Positions 44,806 through 56,134 of a stretch of DNA of 64,000 nt are shown one piece after another. A program made the translations under genes and the position numbers. This DNA is from Planctomycetota bacterium. Its GTDB lineage: Bacteria; Planctomycetota; Planctomycetia; Pirellulales; UBA1268. Position 1 is the first letter of the stretch. The number at the start of each line of letters is the position of its first letter. The notes under the pieces were generated by a model. That model was not told the DNA's origin, did not search any database, and worked only from the letters and a program-made list of their open reading frames with translations. The stretch lies in contig QWOQ01000005.1 of assembly GCA_003669585.1 (NCBI GenBank), forward strand, positions 584,502 through 648,501, given 5' to 3'.

Positions 44806-45585
44806 GTGGCAGGAGGATTACAGTTTCCGATGTTATGGAACACACCATCGATGTTTGGTCTTGTTCGCGATCGTAACGATACATCGCGGCACGACTGCCG
44901 ATCGATCGGTTCCATGATCGCACTCTGTCTTACTGCTGCGGTTGTAATTGCAGTGGGAATGTCCTCGACAGTTTTTGCAGAAGACTCTTCCCATGAACAC
45001 GGAACTGTTCATGGGAAGAGTGATGAACATCACACTGAGATTGGTCACAAACCACCTGCCGGTGTCTCCCAAGAAGACTTTGAGAGTCCTGCCGAATTCA
45101 AACGTGATTTGGCAATCTATTCTCTTGCGGTTTTTGTTCTGCTGTTCGGCTTGCTCTCAAAATTCGCATGGAAACCGATTTGCGAAGGACTCGACAAACG
45201 CGAACAGGGAATCAAGAACATGATCGCGTCTGCACAGCGGTCACAAGACGAGGCCAAGGAAGTGCTTGCCGTCTACGAGCGAAGGGTGGCTGCTGCATCT
45301 GACGAAGTTCGAATGATGCTCGATGAAGCTCGAAAAGATGCCGATGTAACTCGCCAAACAATCATCGCAGAAGCCAGACATTCAGCGGAGGAAGAATTGG
45401 CGAGAACCCGTCGCGAGATCAACCTTGCTACAGACGATGCGCTCACTCAGATTTCGCAACGGGCCGGTGAACTCGCGGTGCAGGTTGCTGGAAAATTTCT
45501 ACGCGAAAAGATTGGTCGCGACGATCATGCTCGCCTCATTCAAGACGCGATTGCCGGTGTTTCTATTAAATCAAGTATCAATTGA
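44806..45585 (+). CDS. atpF: ATP synthase Fo subunit b with signal-like leader and His-rich linker
   Basis: 259 residues from the GTG at 44806, with GGAG at SD distance; an ATG at 44830 is possible. A first hydrophobic segment (about 36-58, ending TVFA before ED) resembles a signal peptide. A His-rich stretch (about 61-80: HEHGTVHGKSDEHHTEIGH) precedes the true membrane helix (about 102-122), and a long Ala/Arg/Glu coiled coil forms the peripheral stalk. Typical b subunits have about 160 residues, so the extra 90 N-terminal residues are notable. In order with atpE and atpH. Confidence 0.93.
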   Translation: MAGGLQFPMLWNTPSMFGLVRDRNDTSRHDCRSIGSMIALCLTAAVVIAVGMSSTVFAEDSSHEHGTVHGKSDEHHTEIGHKPPAGVSQEDFESPAEFKRDLAIYSLAVFVLLFGLLSKFAWKPICEGLDKREQGIKNMIASAQRSQDEAKEVLAVYERRVAAASDEVRMMLDEARKDADVTRQTIIAEARHSAEEELARTRREINLATDDALTQISQRAGELAVQVAGKFLREKIGRDDHARLIQDAIAGVSIKSSIN

Positions 45586-45612
45586 CAGAACGCTTACTGA
45601 AGAATCGACTCC

Positions 45613-46251
45613 ATGGTTGATAGCACGCTGCCTCGCCCAAAATCCAAAGATCTGCCTCCTGACATCGGTGCCGCGCGCATTGCAAAGGTTTATGCACAGG
45701 CCATTGTTGAGGCTTCGGATCGAAAGAATTGTCGTGCAGAAGTAATTGCGGAACTTGCGCATATTGTTCGTGAACTCCTGCCGCGAGTGCCTGCCGCGCT
45801 GCATGTATTTGCATCGCCACGAGTTTCTGAACGCGAAAAAATTTCAATGCTTGACACAATTCTTGGTAGCACAATGCTGCCAACGACGCTGCATTCTCTC
45901 AAGGTGCTGGCACGCCATGATCGGCTTGGCATTCTTCCCGAAGTTGTTGAAGCTGCCGAGCATCTCCTCGATGAACTTGCCGGCAGACGTCGTGCAACGT
46001 TTCTGACGGCTGTTGATCTCGAGGAGTCTCAGCAATCGATGGCTGTTTTACAGCTTGAAAAACTTGTTGGTGGGGCTATCACTCCCACGTTCCGGGTCGA
46101 TCCGGAACTACTCGGTGGAATGATTGTCCGTGTTGGCGATACCGTATTCGACGATTCGGTGGCAACGAGTCTTGTGCGACTCGGATCCCGTCTCGTTCAG
46201 AGGAGTGTTCATGAAATTCAATACAGACGAGATCGCCTCGGTTCTGCGTGA
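45613..46251 (+). CDS. atpH: ATP synthase F1 subunit delta
   Basis: 212 residues. N-terminal helical domain ([12 protein letters not shown]) and C-terminal [20 protein letters not shown], the conserved OSCP/delta signature. It links the F1 head to the b stalk. A 25-residue N-terminal extension is rich in Pro/Lys. Its 3' end overlaps the atpA start by 41 bases. Confidence 0.95.
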   Translation: MVDSTLPRPKSKDLPPDIGAARIAKVYAQAIVEASDRKNCRAEVIAELAHIVRELLPRVPAALHVFASPRVSEREKISMLDTILGSTMLPTTLHSLKVLARHDRLGILPEVVEAAEHLLDELAGRRRATFLTAVDLEESQQSMAVLQLEKLVGGAITPTFRVDPELLGGMIVRVGDTVFDDSVATSLVRLGSRLVQRSVHEIQYRRDRLGSA

Positions 46252-47761
46252 GGAAATCGATCGTTACGAGTCAAGCATTGACGTTCGCGAAGTCGGACGA
46301 GTGCTTGAAGTCGGCGACGGTATCGCACGCGTATGGGGACTTTCTGGCGTGATGGCCGGAGAAATGGTCGAATTCCCAGGCGGTATTATCGGACTTGCCT
46401 TTAATCTCGAGGAAAATTCGGTTGGTGTCATCATTCTTGGTGACTACCTCAAAGTAACCGAGGGCGACGAGGTCCGCAGCACCGGCCGTCTGCTCAGCGT
46501 TCCGGTTGGAGATGCGGTGGTTGGCCGCGTACTCGATCCGCTCGGAAATCCGCTCGACGGTCGAGGCCCGGTGGTCACCACTCAGCAACGCCCCGTAGAG
46601 GCGTTGGCTCCTGGTGTTGCACAGCGTTCACCCGTTCGAGAGCCTCTTCAAACGGGCATCAAAGCAATCGATGCAATGACACCCATCGGACGAGGACAAC
46701 GCGAACTCATTATTGGAGATCGTAAAACCGGGAAAACTGCGATCGGTCTCGACGCAATCATCAATCAGCGATCGAGCGGTGTGAAATGTTTCTATGTCGC
46801 TGTTGGACAAAAAGACTCGACCGTCGCAGTGGCTATCGACGTTCTCAGGCAACATGGGGCGATGGACTACACCACGGTGATCGTCTCAGGCGCAAGTACG
46901 CCAGCCCCGCTTCAGTACATCGCACCTTACTCCGGCACGGCAATGGCCGAGCATTTTATGTATCGGGGCGAGCATGTGCTGATCATCTACGACGATCTTT
47001 CAAAGCAAGCTCAGGCCTACCGTCAACTGTCGCTTTTGATGAGACGTCCTCCGGGACGAGAAGCTTATCCTGGCGACGTATTTTACGCCCACAGTCGGTT
47101 ACTTGAGCGATCTGCAAAGCTCTCGAGTGAACTTGGCGGTGGATCAATCACCTCACTTCCGATCATTGAAACGCTCGAAGGTGAAGTGTCTGCCTATATT
47201 CCAACAAACGTGATTTCGATCACCGACGGTCAGATTTACTTGCAGCCCGACTTATTTTTCGCAGGACAGCGTCCTGCCATGAATGTCGGAATCTCAGTAT
47301 CTCGAGTCGGTGGTGCCGCTCAAACAAAGGCCATGAAGAAGGTCTCCGGAGGCCTGAGGCTCGATCTTGCGTCGTTTCGTGAACTCGAAGCGTTTGCTCA
47401 ACTCGGAACCGATCTCGACGCTGCCACCCAATCACGACTTGATCGTGGTTATCGCATGGTTGAGCTTCTCAAGCAGGGACAATATCAGCCAATGGCTATG
47501 GTCGATCAGGTGATGATGATTTATGCAGGAACTCGCGGTCACTTGGACGATGTCAAGCGCGAAGATGTTGCGATGTGGGAGAAAGAATTTCTAACGTTCG
47601 TTCGCGATCAGATGCCGGAACTTCGCAAAGCAATCGATGAGTCGAATCAACTCGACGACAAGTCCGAAAAGACGCTTGAAGGAGCCATTGCCGAGTTCAA
47701 ACGTCAGCGGGCATCTGCGTTGGTCGTTCAACCAAGCTCAACAGTCGCTGCCGGACGATAA
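46211..47761 (+). CDS. atpA: ATP synthase F1 subunit alpha
   Basis: 516 residues from the ATG at 46211 with GAGGAG upstream; the frame is open earlier but that part overlaps atpH and is not alpha-like. Walker [12 protein letters not shown], conserved GMxxR-type core ([17 protein letters not shown]), and the catalytic-site Arg within VGGAAQ context are present. Non-catalytic nucleotide-binding subunit of the F1 hexamer. Confidence 0.98.
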   Translation: MKFNTDEIASVLREEIDRYESSIDVREVGRVLEVGDGIARVWGLSGVMAGEMVEFPGGIIGLAFNLEENSVGVIILGDYLKVTEGDEVRSTGRLLSVPVGDAVVGRVLDPLGNPLDGRGPVVTTQQRPVEALAPGVAQRSPVREPLQTGIKAIDAMTPIGRGQRELIIGDRKTGKTAIGLDAIINQRSSGVKCFYVAVGQKDSTVAVAIDVLRQHGAMDYTTVIVSGASTPAPLQYIAPYSGTAMAEHFMYRGEHVLIIYDDLSKQAQAYRQLSLLMRRPPGREAYPGDVFYAHSRLLERSAKLSSELGGGSITSLPIIETLEGEVSAYIPTNVISITDGQIYLQPDLFFAGQRPAMNVGISVSRVGGAAQTKAMKKVSGGLRLDLASFRELEAFAQLGTDLDAATQSRLDRGYRMVELLKQGQYQPMAMVDQVMMIYAGTRGHLDDVKREDVAMWEKEFLTFVRDQMPELRKAIDESNQLDDKSEKTLEGAIAEFKRQRASALVVQPSSTVAAGR

Positions 47762-47783
47762 ACGAGAAAGAGGCAAGTTTGTC

Positions 47784-50223
<2,440 letters not shown>

Positions 50224-50254
50224 TCCGTTCCATGCTCTTTTGAAGGGTCCCTGA

Positions 50255-50689
50255 ATGGTTGATTCAACTCCTGTAAAAAATTCAGCTCACACTCTGAGAC
50301 TGGTGATCGTTACACCCGAGCTCACTATTTTTGATGAACCGTCTCGGTTCGTGACCCTTCCCCTTTTTGACGGTCAACGCGGCGTGGCGTATGGCCATGC
50401 TCCGTTTATCGGTCGGCTCGGTGCCGGTGAAGTTCGAATCATCGGAGTTGATAAAACTATTCACCGCTATTTTGTCGAAGGGGGATTTGTCGAAGTTGGA
50501 CCATCGGCAGTGAGCATTGTGGCACACCGTGCCATTCGTTCGCAGAATCTAAACGCAGTCGTGGCGCGTGAACAGAAAGAAGCATTGCTCAAAGTTTCTG
50601 CCCATGGCGACGAGGCAATTGACGCTCGTCAACGCGCCGTAGACGCCGCGAGAGCCAAGGTCCGCGCTGCTACCAATGATCACGCATAG
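50255..50689 (+). CDS. atpC: ATP synthase F1 subunit epsilon
   Basis: 144 residues. N-terminal beta-sandwich (LVIVTPELTIFDEP, LPLFDGQRGVAYGHAPFIG, EGGFVEV) and C-terminal two-helix hairpin that inhibits ATP hydrolysis. Last gene of the operon; it converges on cysE 36 bases away. Usual length. Confidence 0.95.
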   Translation: MVDSTPVKNSAHTLRLVIVTPELTIFDEPSRFVTLPLFDGQRGVAYGHAPFIGRLGAGEVRIIGVDKTIHRYFVEGGFVEVGPSAVSIVAHRAIRSQNLNAVVAREQKEALLKVSAHGDEAIDARQRAVDAARAKVRAATNDHA

Positions 50690-50725
50690 CTTTTGAAGTG
50701 CAGCGTCAGCAACAGACTTTTTCGA

Positions 50726-51676
50726 TCAAATCTGATAGTCATTTTCTGGCAGATTGACTTCACCACGCATCCGCAATTTCGGTCGCTCAAGCACAACCGT
50801 CGTGTGTGAATCAACACTTCTCGTGAGCCAAACATTGCTTCCAATCACGGAATCATGGCCAATACGCGTAGCGCCTCCGAGAACCGTCGCATTGGCATAA
50901 ATCACGACACGGTCTTCAATGGTTGGATGCCGCTTTGTGCCCCGTACTAAGTTTCCATCCCCATCGGTTTGAAAGGAAAGTGCGCCGAGCGTCACGCCTT
51001 GATAGAGTTTCACATGACTGCCAATTTCACAGGTTTCACCGATCACCACGCCGGTACCATGATCGATAAAAAAGTGGTCACCAATCGTGGCGCCAGGATG
51101 AATATCAATCCCTGTTTTGGAGTGAGCCCACTCTGTCATCATTCGCGGAATAAGCGGAACCCGAAGGGTATGAAGCAGGTGCGCGAGTCTGTAAATCGTG
51201 ACCGCTTCGAGACCTGGATAGCAGAAGATTACCTCATCGAGAGTACGCACCGCAGGATCACCGTCAAAGGCAGCTTGTACGTCGCGTGAAAGAACGCGTC
51301 TGAGTTCTGGGAGATTTTCAAGAAATTCAACTGCTTTTGCCTGACCGAGCGCTTCGTAATCGGATTCTTCTACGCATTGCTGCCTTGCCACAGCGTCATG
51401 CCGCAACGCCCGACCAATCTGCGTCGTCAATTTATCATGCAGGCTGTCAATCAGATCTCCCACGTGATAGGTCACGTTCCCGAGATGGAGATTTTCTCGC
51501 CGACGGTATCCGGGATAGAGAATCTCTTTGAGATCCTCGCATGCCGCGATGATCGCTTCAAATTTTGGAAGAGGGCAGTGCCCGAGATACTGGATTGTTG
51601 GAACCTCCAGATAGGTCTCAACAATTTTTTTTGTCAGTTCGGGGAGCTGTTCCTTGATACGAACGTCTGTAGCCAT
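50726..51676 (-). CDS. cysE: Serine O-acetyltransferase (EpsC/CysE type)
   Basis: 316 residues. Helical N-terminal domain (about 1-170) and C-terminal left-handed beta-helix of hexapeptide repeats: [21 protein letters not shown] in two pieces, [23 protein letters not shown] likewise, [30 protein letters not shown]. Catalytic His lies in DHGTGVV. It acetylates L-serine with acetyl-CoA, the first step to cysteine. The N-terminal domain is longer than in E. coli CysE. No cysK adjacent. Confidence 0.94.
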   Translation of the reverse strand: MATDVRIKEQLPELTKKIVETYLEVPTIQYLGHCPLPKFEAIIAACEDLKEILYPGYRRRENLHLGNVTYHVGDLIDSLHDKLTTQIGRALRHDAVARQQCVEESDYEALGQAKAVEFLENLPELRRVLSRDVQAAFDGDPAVRTLDEVIFCYPGLEAVTIYRLAHLLHTLRVPLIPRMMTEWAHSKTGIDIHPGATIGDHFFIDHGTGVVIGETCEIGSHVKLYQGVTLGALSFQTDGDGNLVRGTKRHPTIEDRVVIYANATVLGGATRIGHDSVIGSNVWLTRSVDSHTTVVLERPKLRMRGEVNLPENDYQI

Positions 51677-51901
51677 ACCTCGCGATCCTACAGGTGTGAA
51701 ACAATCCCTTCAAATCGACTCTTCGCTTCATTCGACTTTGTGACGGGGAAGAATTGATGCATTTCTCATCGAACGATGTCTTTTACGGCACTTTCAGTAT
51801 CGAGCGCGATTTCCGGGATACTCCACAAACTTTTCCGCCGAGGCGAGAAAGACTTGATCTCAAGTCGCTTGAAGACGGGAAACTCCCTTTCCTCACTTTT
51901 T

Positions 51902-52618
51902 TTATTCACCGCATACTTTGATTGCATCTTCAAGGGAAAATCTTTCGTCGTAGAGCGCCCGACCCACAATACAGCCTGCGGCACCGGTGCTGCGCACGAG
52001 ATGAATGTCATCGAGGGATGAAATTCCACCCGATGCCACGACAGGAAACTTCACTGACTCAATCATGATTCTCAAGGCCTGTATGTTTGGACCCAAAAGC
52101 GTTCCATCTCGAGCAATATCGGTGTACACGATTGCCGCCAAAGGTAAATCTTCATGACGACGAGCCACGTCTATCGCCAAAAGGCTGCTCGTCTCAATCC
52201 AGCCACGGGTTGCCACCAATCCATCTCTCGCATCCAGTCCAAGCACAATACGCCCTGGAAAAGCGCGGGCGAGCCGCTCAAACTCGGACGTCTTTTCAAT
52301 GGCCAGCGATCCCACAATCAATCGCGACACGCCACATTCAAAATATTTTACGGCCGTTTCAAACGAACGAACTCCCCCTCCCAGCTGACATCCAACTGCT
52401 ACGCTACGAACGATCTGAGACACCACATCCGATTGCAAATCACTTCCAGCTTTTGCACCATCCAGATCAACGAGATGGATGCGAGACGCTCCTCTCTCAA
52501 CAAATCGGGACGCGACGGCAATCGGGTCATTATCAAAGACCGTTTCCTTCGCATAATCTCCTTGTACGAGACGAACGCATTTACCTCCTCGAAGATCGAT
52601 GGCCGGCCAAAGTTCCAT
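51902..52618 (-). CDS. hisA: Phosphoribosylformimino-5-aminoimidazole carboxamide ribotide isomerase
   Basis: 238 residues, a TIM barrel. Catalytic Asp in PAIDLRGGKCVRLVQGDY and second Asp in LGLDARDG; phosphate-binding QLGGGVRS and ASGGISSLDD. Fourth step of histidine biosynthesis. It follows hisH by 39 bases. Length is normal. Confidence 0.97.
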   Translation of the reverse strand: MELWPAIDLRGGKCVRLVQGDYAKETVFDNDPIAVASRFVERGASRIHLVDLDGAKAGSDLQSDVVSQIVRSVAVGCQLGGGVRSFETAVKYFECGVSRLIVGSLAIEKTSEFERLARAFPGRIVLGLDARDGLVATRGWIETSSLLAIDVARRHEDLPLAAIVYTDIARDGTLLGPNIQALRIMIESVKFPVVASGGISSLDDIHLVRSTGAAGCIVGRALYDERFSLEDAIKVCGE

Positions 52619-52657
52619 TACAAAATGCTCCTCATTGTTTCTACAATCGTTGTGGTC

Positions 52658-53263
52658 TCACGCTGTTTTCAGAAACTTTTCGATCAAATGTATTCCTGCA
52701 GCTTGGCTTTTCTCTGGATGAAACTGCGTTGCCAGCAGGCGTCCTCGCGACACCGCTGAACAGAACTCGCCTCCGTAATCGGTGTACGCTGCAACCACCG
52801 ATTCGTCTCTTGGTTGCACGCAGTAGGAATGAACAAAATAAAAATGTTCTGCCTCGCCAGGCGTGGGACAGTCCAATCTGTTTCTCCATACAACCTGATT
52901 CCATCCCATGTGGGGAATTTTCATGCCGTGAGGAAGGTCGAATCTTGCCACATCTCCTTCAAGTAGGCCGAGCCCTGCGTGACGACCTCCTTCTAATCCA
53001 AATTCGAAGAGCAACTGCAGTCCCATGCAAATTCCCAAGAATGGACGATCTGCATGAACGTGTCGGATAATTGGATCGACAAGCTGGCGACGATGTAGCT
53101 CACCGATCGCGTCACAAAATGCTCCCACGCCGGGAAGTACAACGCATTTGGCTTCTGCCACCTGATTGGGATCGGATGTGATAACGGCAAGCACACCGAG
53201 TCTCTCAAATGCTTTTTGAACGCTTCGAAGATTTCCACTACCGTAGTCAATGATTGTCACCAC
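52658..53263 (-). CDS. hisH: Imidazole glycerol phosphate synthase glutamine amidotransferase subunit
   Basis: 201 residues from GTG at 53263 (AAGGA upstream; the next codon is also GTG); the frame runs to 53644 but that stretch is not HisH-like. N-terminal TIIDYGSGNLRS, nucleophile Cys in GICMGLQ, and catalytic His-Glu in FHPEKS. It supplies ammonia to HisF, which is not in this window. Operon with hisA. Confidence 0.96.
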   Translation of the reverse strand: MVTIIDYGSGNLRSVQKAFERLGVLAVITSDPNQVAEAKCVVLPGVGAFCDAIGELHRRQLVDPIIRHVHADRPFLGICMGLQLLFEFGLEGGRHAGLGLLEGDVARFDLPHGMKIPHMGWNQVVWRNRLDCPTPGEAEHFYFVHSYCVQPRDESVVAAYTDYGGEFCSAVSRGRLLATQFHPEKSQAAGIHLIEKFLKTA

Positions 53264-53387
53264 GAATGAGATCCTTATCGCAGAGAAATGCGTTGGTCTT
53301 CCACTGGGTACCACACGAGCGACGTTGGCCCTGCATGACACGGTTTGAGTGTAAGCCGTATGAGCACAAAGAAAAGATCGCTCGATA

Positions 53388-54245
53388 CTAATTCGGAGCA
53401 GATCGCTCTGGATACACAACCAGTTCAATACGCCGATTTCTCGCCCGACCAGCAGCAGTTGCATTGGAGACGATCGGATGATTGGCTCCGTGTGCCACAA
53501 GAAAGAGTTGCCCGTGACCAACAGACGTTCGAGCGGTAAGAAATTCAAAGACTGTCGCTGCGCGGGCACTGGAAAGCTGATGTGGACTTGTCCACGTCGG
53601 GCCGGAAAGAGGTTCCGTATCGGTATGCCCCTCAATTCCAACAAAGTGATCTGGGAAAAGCCGATCTACCTCGGAGGCAATCGTCGTGAGTATGGCAGCT
53701 GCTCCGGGCATCAGCGTGGCACTTCCCGATTCAAAAAGTTTGTCCGATGGAATTTCAATACGCACCACACTGCCGTCCATTCTGCTTTGCATGCCCGGCA
53801 TCGCAAGCTGTGATGCCGCCGCCTGCATGGTAGAAGCACTGGCAAAGACCGCAGGGGTCCCCGCTTCTGACTGAACAGGAGAAGTTATTGTTCCAGGAGA
53901 GCCAGGCAAAGCACTCCCAGTGACGGGACGCGAAATGGATAACTGATTTGAAGTGCTCGATAACTGTTCGCGGAGCACGAGGACTTCATCCTCGAGCAGT
54001 TTTGATTCTTGCCGGCTTCGTGCCAGCAGCGACTCAAGTTCCTGATTATTTCGATCGAGCGCATTGGAACGCTGATCATTCTCGGCAGCAGGCGCCATGA
54101 CTGCTGCGGGGGGCATCTGCACCGGTCCACCAATGCCTGCAGTGCGAAACGGATTATTTGAACATCCCGAAGTCAGAAGAAGCGCAGCTGCGATCAGCAA
54201 TATTTGCAATGGGCGTTTCGTCCACATTTTGTAACCGCCAGACAT
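53388..54245 (-). CDS. OmpA-family lipoprotein with C-terminal peptidoglycan-binding domain
   Basis: 285 residues (an ATG at 54227 is an equally good start). Lipobox LLTSGC at about 24-28. A coiled-coil segment (about 60-95: NNQELESLLARSRQESKLLE) and a Ser/Thr/Pro-rich linker lead to the OmpA/MotB domain (about 165-280): VGIEGHTDTEPLSGPTW, LSSARAATVFEFL, ARNRRIELVVYP. It probably ties the outer membrane or its lipid layer to peptidoglycan. Presence of peptidoglycan-binding residues (HTDTEP, RRIEL) fits planctomycetes having a wall. Confidence 0.9.
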   Translation of the reverse strand: MSGGYKMWTKRPLQILLIAAALLLTSGCSNNPFRTAGIGGPVQMPPAAVMAPAAENDQRSNALDRNNQELESLLARSRQESKLLEDEVLVLREQLSSTSNQLSISRPVTGSALPGSPGTITSPVQSEAGTPAVFASASTMQAAASQLAMPGMQSRMDGSVVRIEIPSDKLFESGSATLMPGAAAILTTIASEVDRLFPDHFVGIEGHTDTEPLSGPTWTSPHQLSSARAATVFEFLTARTSVGHGQLFLVAHGANHPIVSNATAAGRARNRRIELVVYPERSAPN

Positions 54246-54361
54246 TCGCCGCTCTCCGTTGATGGAAGAGCAGGGATACTAGGGGGATACAAAGGACCGG
54301 AGCAAGACCGTATCACAGCCTCACTTTCAGCCTTTTTTCCGAAAGTTTTGATTCTTTCTCG

Positions 54362-55561
54362 TTACGCCTTTTCTGATGCATTGCCGCGACCAAGCATTCG
54401 ATAGAGCATGAGCGTAACGGTTGTCGCTATCACCACCACGACAACGACCCCAATGAGCAATATCGGATCAGCAAAAAATTCCGACACGCGATACCAGACG
54501 AGCCTCCAGAAAAACACGCATGCTACTGCTGCTAAACAGAGACTTGGTCCATACGGAAGTTCATTTCCACGATACTTGAGCCACTGAATGGTGCCCCACA
54601 AAAGCCCTATAAAGGCAGCCATGAAAAATATGATCACACCCGCTTGCCAGCCCAACCAAGCACCGATGGTCGCCATCAGTGTCGCATCCCCAAGCCCCAT
54701 CGCCTCACGTCCAAGCGCATGCGAAGCACCCGATCGCACAGCCAGTACAAGTCCCATCGACACACCCACGCCGATGAGTGACGTTTCAAGTGACACAAAT
54801 GCCTCTGTTCCCCACCACCATGCACCGACAATAAATACCGCACCTGCAGCGAGGAGCCATGTGCGAGGGTCGTGCAGTACCGCCCGCCGAGCATCAGCTA
54901 CGGTGCAGATCACCCACCAGAAAAAGAAGAGGCCTAAGCTCATCAAAAGCCCCATCCACTGTGGCGCAGCTGTATATCCATCCGGCATTCCAACGCAATG
55001 AAGACCTCCCGCTGGTCCAAGAACATCAAGGACGAGTTTTGGAGTTGCATAACTTCTCGCCTGCTCACACCCGATTGGCAAAAGAATTTCTGGAAACGCC
55101 CACACACACACGAGTCCCAGAAGCGTTCCGGGAACAGTGATTGCATCGGGAATGACCCGGTGTAAAAGATCGCTCCAGGTTGCTGCAGCCATAAATCCAA
55201 AGAGCACCAGATGCGCAAATACTCGCAACACAGGTGCCCCTTGCTCGTGGGCAAGAAATTCTAAAGGCAACTGAGAGCGAGCAACGATCTCCCACCACGC
55301 CATGCCTCCACCAATCGCAATTGCCGAAATTTCAATCCATGACCACAGCCTTTTTTCCGGTCCGTTCTTTTTTATGAACAACGTTCCGATTATTGGCATC
55401 TGTTCCCAACAATTCCTGATTTGAACACGTTTGATCTGAGGCGCAGTTGTTTCGCAGAAGAGGGGCGGAACCAGTGCCGTAAGAATTCTTCCAACGACTC
55501 CGCCACACAGCGCCACTCCCACACAAACGTAAATTGATTCCCACGAGTCCAGACCGTTCAT
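54362..55561 (-). CDS. Prepilin peptidase (A24 family)
   Basis: 399 residues from the ATG at 55561 (AAGGA upstream, ATGA overlap with aroK); a start at 55597 would lie inside aroK. Eight or so transmembrane helices. The aspartates sit in TWSDLLHRVIPD (about residue 130) and AMGLGDATLMATIGAW (about 290), matching the two active-site positions of type IV prepilin peptidases. It cleaves prepilin leaders and may N-methylate them. The methyltransferase zinc-cysteine domain is absent. Pilus or secretion genes are elsewhere. Confidence 0.88.
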   Translation of the reverse strand: MNGLDSWESIYVCVGVALCGGVVGRILTALVPPLFCETTAPQIKRVQIRNCWEQMPIIGTLFIKKNGPEKRLWSWIEISAIAIGGGMAWWEIVARSQLPLEFLAHEQGAPVLRVFAHLVLFGFMAAATWSDLLHRVIPDAITVPGTLLGLVCVWAFPEILLPIGCEQARSYATPKLVLDVLGPAGGLHCVGMPDGYTAAPQWMGLLMSLGLFFFWWVICTVADARRAVLHDPRTWLLAAGAVFIVGAWWWGTEAFVSLETSLIGVGVSMGLVLAVRSGASHALGREAMGLGDATLMATIGAWLGWQAGVIIFFMAAFIGLLWGTIQWLKYRGNELPYGPSLCLAAVACVFFWRLVWYRVSEFFADPILLIGVVVVVVIATTVTLMLYRMLGRGNASEKA

Positions 55562-56100
55562 CGTTTTTCCTTCATCACATCGCTTGAGGAGAGCCATACT
55601 TCAATACATCGTACGACCGCAACGGCGTCTATCGATGAAGTATCTATTCGCACATCTGCACACTCGCGGTAGAGCGGTTCTCTGAATCGCAGTGTCGACT
55701 CGACTTCTTCGAGAACATCTTTTCCAGAAAGAGCCGGTCGTCGTGATGCTGTGAAGGGGTCTGTTTTTAATCGCAATCGCACGGAAAAGGAATCTGCATC
55801 CAGCCAGACAATAGGCCGTCCGTGAGTTTTCAGAAGCATTCTGTTCGCTTCCCGAAGGATCACCCCGCCACCGGTAGCAAGAATCAGATCCTGCCCAACG
55901 AGCCGCCGAAGAACCGCCGATTCAGCATCCCGGAATGCCTCTTCACCATCCAACTGAATAATTTCTGCAACACTTCTCCCAAGCTCTCGCTCCAGTTCCG
56001 TGTCTGCGTCAATCCAAGAACATTTGAGGGATGACGCAAGCATGGAGGCAATCGTTGATTTACCTGTGCCGCGATAGCCGATAAGCGTGAGGCGTGGCAT
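55558..56100 (-). CDS. aroK: Shikimate kinase
   Basis: 180 residues. Walker A GYRGTGKSTIA, shikimate-binding Asp in DADTELER and ILATGGGVILRE, lid Arg in KTDPFTASRRPAL. It phosphorylates shikimate at O-3. It is 34 bases after aroDE and its stop overlaps the prepilin peptidase start by four bases. Confidence 0.96.
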   Translation of the reverse strand: MPRLTLIGYRGTGKSTIASMLASSLKCSWIDADTELERELGRSVAEIIQLDGEEAFRDAESAVLRRLVGQDLILATGGGVILREANRMLLKTHGRPIVWLDADSFSVRLRLKTDPFTASRRPALSGKDVLEEVESTLRFREPLYRECADVRIDTSSIDAVAVVRCIEVWLSSSDVMKEKR

Positions 56101-56134
56101 GTGATTCGAAAAACGGCGAGTCCGGGCAGAGTCG

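Noticed and set aside
52087-53070. 327-residue plus-strand frame opposite hisA/hisH
   Set aside because: Antisense to catalytic motifs of both enzymes; shadow frame.
53264-53644. Open upstream extension of the hisH frame
   Set aside because: It has no HisH similarity, runs into the OmpA-like gene, and an SD-supported GTG gives the correct length.
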